A stretch of 11,270 nucleotides of DNA from Clostridia bacterium (GTDB lineage Bacteria; Bacillota_A; Clostridia; Oscillospirales; UBA929), in assembly GCA_026001245.1 (NCBI GenBank), contig BNZR01000045.1, positions 1-11,270 on the forward strand. The letters are read 5' to 3'. Below the pieces are notes generated by a model. The model searched no databases, had not been told where the DNA came from, and saw only the letters and a list, made by a program, of their open reading frames with translations. Shown here in pieces: positions 7,019 to 11,270 of the stretch. The first letter of the stretch is position 1. Each line of letters starts with the position of its first letter. Position numbers and translations under genes: made by a program.

Positions 7019-7467
7019 ATATTATCCTGTTCCAACCCGAAATCCCGCAGAACACCGGCAATATCTCGCGAACCTGCGCCGCCACAGGTACGGCGTTGCA
7101 CCTAATCGAACCGCTGGGGTTCCAGATAAACGACGCCCGTCTTAAGCGCGCCGGTTTGGACTACTGGCAATACCTTGACTGGCACGTCCACCGCGACTTT
7201 GACGCGTTTTTGCAAGCGGTACACCCGAAAAACGTCTACGCCGTATCGACCCATGGCGGCACGCGCTACACGCAGGTCAAGTTCCAAAACGACGACTACC
7301 TGCTGTTCGGGCGCGAGACGGCGGGTCTGCCCAACGAGTTGCTGTCCCGCTATCCCTGCCTGCGAATCCCCATGGGCGAGGACATTCGCAGCCTGAACCT
7401 TTCAAACGCCGCCGCGCTTACATTATACGAGGCGCTGCGCCAGCTGGATTTCCCAAATCTTAAATAA
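7015..7467 (+). CDS. trmL: tRNA (cytidine/uridine-34 2'-O)-methyltransferase, SPOUT family
   Basis: This 150-residue protein matches TrmL/YibK, the minimal SPOUT enzyme that methylates the 2'-OH of the wobble nucleotide (position 34) in certain leucine tRNAs using S-adenosylmethionine. Conserved elements are easy to see: the start MNIILFQPEIPQNTGNISR with the RTCAATG stretch, FGRETAGLP (98-106), and the C-terminal trefoil-knot segment IPM..DIRSLNLSNAAA (118-134) followed by YEALRQ. The length is typical of the family. The start overlaps the permease stop by four bases (ATGA), so it is likely coupled to the transporter genes. It has no obvious functional link with metal transport and looks like a housekeeping rider in the operon. 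Confidence 0.94.
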   Translation: MNIILFQPEIPQNTGNISRTCAATGTALHLIEPLGFQINDARLKRAGLDYWQYLDWHVHRDFDAFLQAVHPKNVYAVSTHGGTRYTQVKFQNDDYLLFGRETAGLPNELLSRYPCLRIPMGEDIRSLNLSNAAALTLYEALRQLDFPNLK

Positions 7468-7478
7468 GGACGTTTGCT

Positions 7479-8348
7479 ATGAAGATTCTGCTTATCACGG
7501 ACGCGGCAAGCGACGTGTCCCACGAGGCCATAGAGGGCAAGCCCATAAAAATCGTCGCGGCTTACACGCATATCGACGGGCGCACCTTCCGCGACTTCTA
7601 TGACGTATCCCCCCTTGAATACTGCGAAATGCTAAAGGCCTGTGAAACCTACCCCACAACCTCAATGGCGCCGCCCCCGGACTATCTTGCGGCCTACAAG
7701 GAAGCTCGGGAGCAGGGCTATACGCACATTATAGTAACGCAGGTAAGCTCAACCGCCAGCGGCACGATAAACTCCGCAAAGCTGGGCGTGGATTTGTTAG
7801 AGGCCGAGGGGATTACCGACATGACCATCGCGGTTGTGGATACCCTGACCTACTCCGTGGCCTACGGCCACAACGTTGTGCTGGCCGCCGACATGATAGC
7901 CGCGGGCAAGGGCTTTCAGGAAATTGTGGACTGGCTGGCCTATATCTGCCCGCGCACCGAGGTGCTGTTCGGGGCGTACACGCTTAAATACATGCGCCGT
8001 TCCGGGCGTATCAACAGTATGGCGGCGTTTGTGGGCGAGGCGTTGGGCATGCGCCCGATAATTTTAACCCACAAGGGGCGGGTGGACCCCATCGACCGGG
8101 CGCGGGGCGACAAGAACGTTGTCCCCAAGCTTGCCGAGCATTTAAAGGTGCTGGCCGCCACGGATATTCCGCAAAAGCCCTGCATAATCTACACGGATAT
8201 TCCCGCGCACGAGATAGATTTGTTAGAGACGCTTATCCTTGAAGCCCTGCCCTCCGCGACCGAGGTTGTGCGCTATCAGCTGGGCAGTACCATCACTACC
8301 AACACCGGCCCGCACACCATCGCGCTGACGTTTTACGCCAATCCGTAA
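7479..8348 (+). CDS. DegV-family fatty-acid-binding protein
   Basis: DegV proteins bind a fatty acid in a two-domain fold. In Firmicutes the related FakB proteins present it to the fatty-acid kinase FakA. This one is 289 residues, the usual size. Family motifs are ITDAASDVS (6-14), the lipid-head contact TTS (60-62), VSSTASGT (89-96), VVDTLTYSVAYG (119-130), the region YTLKYMRRSGRINS with GEALGMRPII, and RARGDKN. Some positions differ from the usual form: VVDT replaces the common DS motif, and the C-terminal GPHT replaces the common GPG ending. It may therefore be a divergent DegV rather than a standard FakB. No fakA-like gene is nearby. AAGGA (7466-7470) lies 8 bases before the ATG and overlaps the stop of the preceding gene. 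Confidence 0.9.
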   Translation: MKILLITDAASDVSHEAIEGKPIKIVAAYTHIDGRTFRDFYDVSPLEYCEMLKACETYPTTSMAPPPDYLAAYKEAREQGYTHIIVTQVSSTASGTINSAKLGVDLLEAEGITDMTIAVVDTLTYSVAYGHNVVLAADMIAAGKGFQEIVDWLAYICPRTEVLFGAYTLKYMRRSGRINSMAAFVGEALGMRPIILTHKGRVDPIDRARGDKNVVPKLAEHLKVLAATDIPQKPCIIYTDIPAHEIDLLETLILEALPSATEVVRYQLGSTITTNTGPHTIALTFYANP

Positions 8349-8376
8349 GACATATTGGACAAGTTGCACAAAAAAC

Positions 8377-8402
8377 GCCGAAAAAAGTTCACTTTTTTCG
8401 GC
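8377..8402 (+). terminator. Probable intrinsic terminator after degV
   Basis: GCCGAAAAAAGT (8377-8388) pairs perfectly with ACTTTTTTCGGC (8391-8402). This gives a 12-base stem with a nominal two-base gap, realistically a four-base loop. Only four T follow (8404-8407), so termination may be partial. It sits between the degV stop and the pgk promoter and separates the two transcription units. Confidence 0.7.
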
Positions 8403-8412
8403 ATTTTGCCCC

Positions 8413-8441
8413 TTGCTTATTTTCGGATTTTTAGGTATAAT
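8413..8441 (+). promoter_or_regulatory. Promoter of the glycolytic operon
   Basis: A perfect TATAAT (8436-8441) lies about 49 bases upstream of the pgk start. At 17 bases upstream the candidate -35 is TTGCTT (8413-8418), which matches the consensus only in its first three bases. The -10 assignment is strong; the -35 is weak and may need an activator. No CggR- or CcpA-type operator was recognised by eye. Confidence 0.6.
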
Positions 8442-8489
8442 AGGATATGTACCCGCAGAAATACTTTCTATGAAAGGATGTTTATCCCG

Positions 8490-9680
8490 ATGAACTACAA
8501 TAAAAAAACCGTTGACGACATCAATGCCGCCGGCAAACGCGTCCTCGTGCGCTGCGACTTTAACGTGCCGCAAAGCGACGACGGCACGATTACCGACGAC
8601 AAGCGTATCCGCGAAAGCCTGCCCACCATCAAAAAACTGCTTGACCAGGGGGCGCGTGTGATACTCTCGTCCCATCTTGGCCGCCCCAAGGGCGAGTTCA
8701 ATCCCAAGTATTCGCTGGCCCCCGTGGCCAAACGCCTGTCCGAACTGTTGGACAAGCAAGTTACTCTGGCCGCCGACGTTATCGGCGACGACGCGAAGGC
8801 CAAGGCCGCCGCGCTGAAAGACGGCGAGGTACTGCTGTTAGAAAACGTCCGCTTCCACAAGGAAGAGGAGAAAAACGACCCCGCGTTCGCAAAGTCACTG
8901 GCCGACTTGGCCGAGCTGTATGTCAACGACGCGTTCGGAACGTCCCACCGCGCCCACGCCTCCACGGCGGGCGTTGCGGATTACCTGCCCGCCGTGTGCG
9001 GCTACCTGATCAAAAAAGAGATTGACGTTATGGGCAAGGCATTAAGCGACCCCAAGCGTCCCTTTGTCGCGATTTTGGGCGGCGCGAAAGTGTCGGACAA
9101 AATCGGCGTTATCAACCACCTGCTTGATATTGTTGACACCGTTATTATCGGCGGCGCGATGGCCTACACCTTCTTAAAGGCGCAGGGCGAGGAAATCGGC
9201 GCGTCCCGCGTTGAGGACGACCGCGTGGACTACGCCCGCGAGATGATCGCCAAGGCAAAAGAAAAAGGCGTTAAACTGCTGTTGCCCGTAGACAACCTGG
9301 CGGCGCGTGAGTTCAAGGCCGACGCGGAGGCCAAGGTATTCGCCGCGCCCAAAATCGACGACGGCTGGATGGGACTTGACATCGGCCCGGCCACAATCAA
9401 GCTGTACTCTGACACGGTGAAGAACGCCGGGACGGCCGTGTGGAACGGCCCGATGGGCGTGTTCGAGTTTGACAAGTTCGCCGAGGGGACGCGCTCTGTG
9501 GCTCGCGCCTTGGCGGAATCTAACGCCGTTAGTATAATCGGCGGCGGCGACAGCGCGGCGGCTGTGGAGCAGCTGGGCTTTGCCGATAAGATGACGCATA
9601 TCTCCACGGGCGGCGGCGCGTCGCTTGAATTTTTAGAGGGTCTTGAACTGCCGGGCATTGCCTGTCTGCAAGATAAATGA
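8490..9680 (+). CDS. pgk: Phosphoglycerate kinase
   Basis: This glycolytic enzyme transfers phosphate from 1,3-bisphosphoglycerate to ADP, making ATP and 3-phosphoglycerate in the cytoplasm. The protein is 396 residues, the standard bacterial length. Motifs: RCDFNVP (21-27) and SSHLGRP (60-66) in the substrate-binding N-domain, GGAKVSDK (197-204), NGPMGVFE (319-326), and the nucleotide/hinge motifs GGGDSAAA (351-358) and [13 protein letters not shown] (372-384). The ATG at 8490 is chosen because AAAGGA (8473-8478) lies 11 bases upstream and the next residues (NYNKKTVDD) match the family start. An in-frame ATG at 8478 and an open frame reaching back to 8355 are rejected, since the latter would run through the terminator and promoter. 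It is the first gene of a pgk-tpiA-gpmI operon. Confidence 0.97.
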   Translation: MNYNKKTVDDINAAGKRVLVRCDFNVPQSDDGTITDDKRIRESLPTIKKLLDQGARVILSSHLGRPKGEFNPKYSLAPVAKRLSELLDKQVTLAADVIGDDAKAKAAALKDGEVLLLENVRFHKEEEKNDPAFAKSLADLAELYVNDAFGTSHRAHASTAGVADYLPAVCGYLIKKEIDVMGKALSDPKRPFVAILGGAKVSDKIGVINHLLDIVDTVIIGGAMAYTFLKAQGEEIGASRVEDDRVDYAREMIAKAKEKGVKLLLPVDNLAAREFKADAEAKVFAAPKIDDGWMGLDIGPATIKLYSDTVKNAGTAVWNGPMGVFEFDKFAEGTRSVARALAESNAVSIIGGGDSAAAVEQLGFADKMTHISTGGGASLEFLEGLELPGIACLQDK

Positions 9681-9699
9681 ATTGGAGGCGCTTAAACAA

Positions 9700-10467
9700 A
9701 TGAACCGTAGATACCGTAAAACCATCATCGCCGGCAACTGGAAGATGAACAAGAACCAGACCGAGGCCAAGGTGCTGATCGAAGAGCTTAAACCGTTGGC
9801 AAAGGCCAAGTGGTGCGAGGTCGTGCTGTGCGTCCCGTATATTGACATTCCGTTGGCCGTAAAGGCCGTCAAGGACAGCCGTATCGCCGTTGGGGCGCAG
9901 GATTTAAGCTTGCACGAGTCGGGCGCGTACACGGGCGAGGTGTCCGCCGATATGCTTAAAAACGCGGGCGTTAAGTACGTTATAATCGGCCATTCCGAAC
10001 GCCGCCAGTACCACGGCGAGACGGACGCGACAGTCAACGCAAAGGCGCACATCGCGCTGAAGCACGGCCTGCGCCCGATTGTCTGCGTTGGCGAGAGCTT
10101 AGAGCAACGCGAGGCCGACGTTACAAGCGACTTGATAGCCCTGCAAGTCAAATCCGCGCTGAACGGCATTACCGCCGAGCAGATTCGCGAGATTGTGTTC
10201 GCCTACGAGCCGATATGGGCTATCGGCACCGGCAAAACCGCAACCTCCGCGCAGGCCGCCGAGGTGTGCGAGCATATCCGCTCGATTATCCGCAAGCTGT
10301 ACGGGGCGCGTGTGTCCCGCGCCATAACCATCCAATACGGCGGCTCGATGAACGCCTCAAACGCCGCAGAGCTATTGGCGCAACTGGACATCGATGGCGG
10401 CCTGATAGGCGGCGCGGCTCTGAAAGCACCAGACTTTACGGCTATCGTAGACGCGGCCAATCAGTGA
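9700..10467 (+). CDS. tpiA: Triosephosphate isomerase
   Basis: This enzyme interconverts dihydroxyacetone phosphate and glyceraldehyde 3-phosphate. The 255-residue protein has the full set of catalytic motifs: AGNWKMN with Lys15, IIGHSERR with the electrophile His98, and AYEPIWAIGTGKTAT with the base Glu170 and the flexible loop 6. The phosphate-binding QYGGSM motif lies near the end. The ATG at 9700 follows GGAGG (9684-9688) at 11 bases and begins MNRRYRKTIIAGNWK, which fits the family. A longer frame from 9643 would overlap the end of pgk and is not supported. It starts 19 bases after the pgk stop, and its stop TGA lies within the ribosome site of the following mutase gene. Confidence 0.97.
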   Translation: MNRRYRKTIIAGNWKMNKNQTEAKVLIEELKPLAKAKWCEVVLCVPYIDIPLAVKAVKDSRIAVGAQDLSLHESGAYTGEVSADMLKNAGVKYVIIGHSERRQYHGETDATVNAKAHIALKHGLRPIVCVGESLEQREADVTSDLIALQVKSALNGITAEQIREIVFAYEPIWAIGTGKTATSAQAAEVCEHIRSIIRKLYGARVSRAITIQYGGSMNASNAAELLAQLDIDGGLIGGAALKAPDFTAIVDAANQ

Positions 10468-10480
10468 GGAGAATTCTTTA

Positions 10481-11270
10481 ATGAAAACACCTATCGCTTT
10501 GATTATCATGGACGGCTTTGGCATCGCGCCGCCCGGCGGCGGCAACGCCATAACCTCCACCCCAACGCCCGTCTACGACCGCATTCTTAAGGAATGTCCC
10601 AACACGCAGCTCTCCGCGTCCGGCTTGGACGTGGGGTTGCCGGAGGGGCAGATGGGCAACAGCGAGGTGGGTCACACCAACATCGGCGCGGGGCGCGTTG
10701 TGTTTCAAGACCTGCCGCGTATCACCGTAGCAATTCAAGACGGCAGTTTTTTTGAAAATCCCGCCTACAACCGCGCCATAGACCATTGCCTTGAAAAGGG
10801 TACCGCACTGCACCTGATGGGGCTTATGTCCGACGGCGGCGTTCACAGCCACAATACCCATGTGTGGGCTATGCTTGAGCTTGCCAAACGCCGTGGGCTG
10901 AACCGCGTGTTTTTGCATTGCTTTTTGGACGGGCGCGACGTGTCCCCAACCTCCGGCAAGGCCTTTGTGGCCGAGGCCGTGGAAAAGACGGCGCAAAGCG
11001 GCGCAAAAATCGGCTGTGTAATCGGGCGTTTCTACGCCATGGATCGCGACAACCGTTGGGATCGAGTTGAACGTGCATACAACGCGCTTGTGTTCGCGCA
11101 GGGCGGCACGGTGACGGCTGACCCCGTGGCGGCGATAGCTGAGTCCTACTCGCGCAAGGTTACCGACGAATTTATGGAGCCGATTATCCCGGACTATGAC
11201 GCGGCGGTAAAACCCGACGACGCGATTATCTTCTACAACTTCCGCCCCGACAGGGCGCGTGAGATTACCC
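10481..11270 (+). CDS. gpmI: 2,3-bisphosphoglycerate-independent phosphoglycerate mutase, 5' part (cut by window edge)
   Basis: This manganese-dependent enzyme interconverts 3- and 2-phosphoglycerate without a bisphosphoglycerate cofactor. The frame stays open to the right edge, giving 263 complete codons of a protein usually about 510 residues long. Visible motifs: MDGFG with metal ligand Asp11, GQMGNSEVGHTNIGAGR (56-72) with the phosphorylated serine Ser61, LMGLMSDGGVHSH, FLDGRDVSPTSG, IGRFYAMDRDNRW and FYNFRPDRAREI. The covered part includes the first metal-binding segment and the inserted transferase domain; the rest of the phosphatase-like domain lies outside. GAGGAG (10466-10471) is 9 bases before the ATG and overlaps the tpiA stop. 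The gene is the third in the pgk-tpiA-gpmI cluster; eno may follow, as in many Firmicutes. Confidence 0.96.
   Translation, partial: MKTPIALIIMDGFGIAPPGGGNAITSTPTPVYDRILKECPNTQLSASGLDVGLPEGQMGNSEVGHTNIGAGRVVFQDLPRITVAIQDGSFFENPAYNRAIDHCLEKGTALHLMGLMSDGGVHSHNTHVWAMLELAKRRGLNRVFLHCFLDGRDVSPTSGKAFVAEAVEKTAQSGAKIGCVIGRFYAMDRDNRWDRVERAYNALVFAQGGTVTADPVAAIAESYSRKVTDEFMEPIIPDYDAAVKPDDAIIFYNFRPDRAREIT

Noticed and set aside
8355..8489. In-frame N-terminal extension of phosphoglycerate kinase
   Set aside because: It spans the hairpin terminator and the TATAAT promoter, encodes a basic and hydrophobic stretch foreign to the family, and the ATG at 8490 gives the normal length.
8223..8759. 178-residue open frame on the minus strand
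   Set aside because: It crosses the end of degV, the terminator, the promoter and the start of pgk, all well supported on the plus strand.
9643..9699. In-frame N-terminal extension of triosephosphate isomerase
   Set aside because: It runs back into the end of pgk; the ATG at 9700 has a good ribosome site and gives the normal family start.
9633..10169. 178-residue open frame on the minus strand opposite tpiA
   Set aside because: The plus-strand triosephosphate isomerase is certain, and the antisense product shows no domain or upstream signals.
10478..10996. 172-residue open frame on the minus strand opposite gpmI
   Set aside because: It is antisense to clear mutase motifs and has no independent support.

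Overview
This window looks like a chromosomal segment from a Gram-positive, Firmicutes-type bacterium, most likely a clostridial lineage of moderate GC content. The reasons are the strong AGGAGG-type ribosome sites, the extended -10 promoters, several lipoboxes, a secreted protein resembling the N-terminal half of clostridial RHS/WapA-like proteins, and the gene order pgk-tpiA-gpmI. The genus cannot be named from the sequence alone. All genes inside the window are on the plus strand. A promoter at the left edge points outward to a gene beyond the window.

Region 1 (about 1-4624) is the accessory part. A near-consensus promoter at 94-122 drives four closely spaced genes that end at a strong hairpin terminator (4588-4624). 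The first gene encodes a 780-residue secreted multidomain protein: signal peptide, RHS-like N-terminal region, DNRLRE-like beta domain, BIG2-like Ig domain, and a C-terminal module with motifs like those at the ends of polymorphic-toxin-type proteins. Three predicted lipoproteins of unknown function follow. The last two look like distant paralogs. This layout (exported protein with a variable-looking tip, followed by membrane-anchored small proteins) suggests a toxin/immunity or cell-surface system. It is the most likely undescribed system here, but its function is inferred.

Region 2 (4637-8402) is a metal-uptake operon with two housekeeping riders. It encodes a ZnuA/AdcA/TroA-type binding lipoprotein, its ABC ATPase and its ABC-3 permease. 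These are followed by a TrmL-type tRNA 2'-O-methyltransferase and a DegV-family lipid-binding protein. The genes overlap or nearly touch. A heptanucleotide tandem repeat lies inside the signal-peptide codons of the binding protein and could allow slippage.

Region 3 (8377-11270) is a lower-glycolysis operon: phosphoglycerate kinase, triosephosphate isomerase and the start of cofactor-independent phosphoglycerate mutase, which is cut by the right edge. A hairpin and a promoter separate it from degV. The usual first gene, gap, is not immediately upstream. No RNA genes, insertion sequences or CRISPR arrays were seen, and no stretch over 300 bases lacks a gene.
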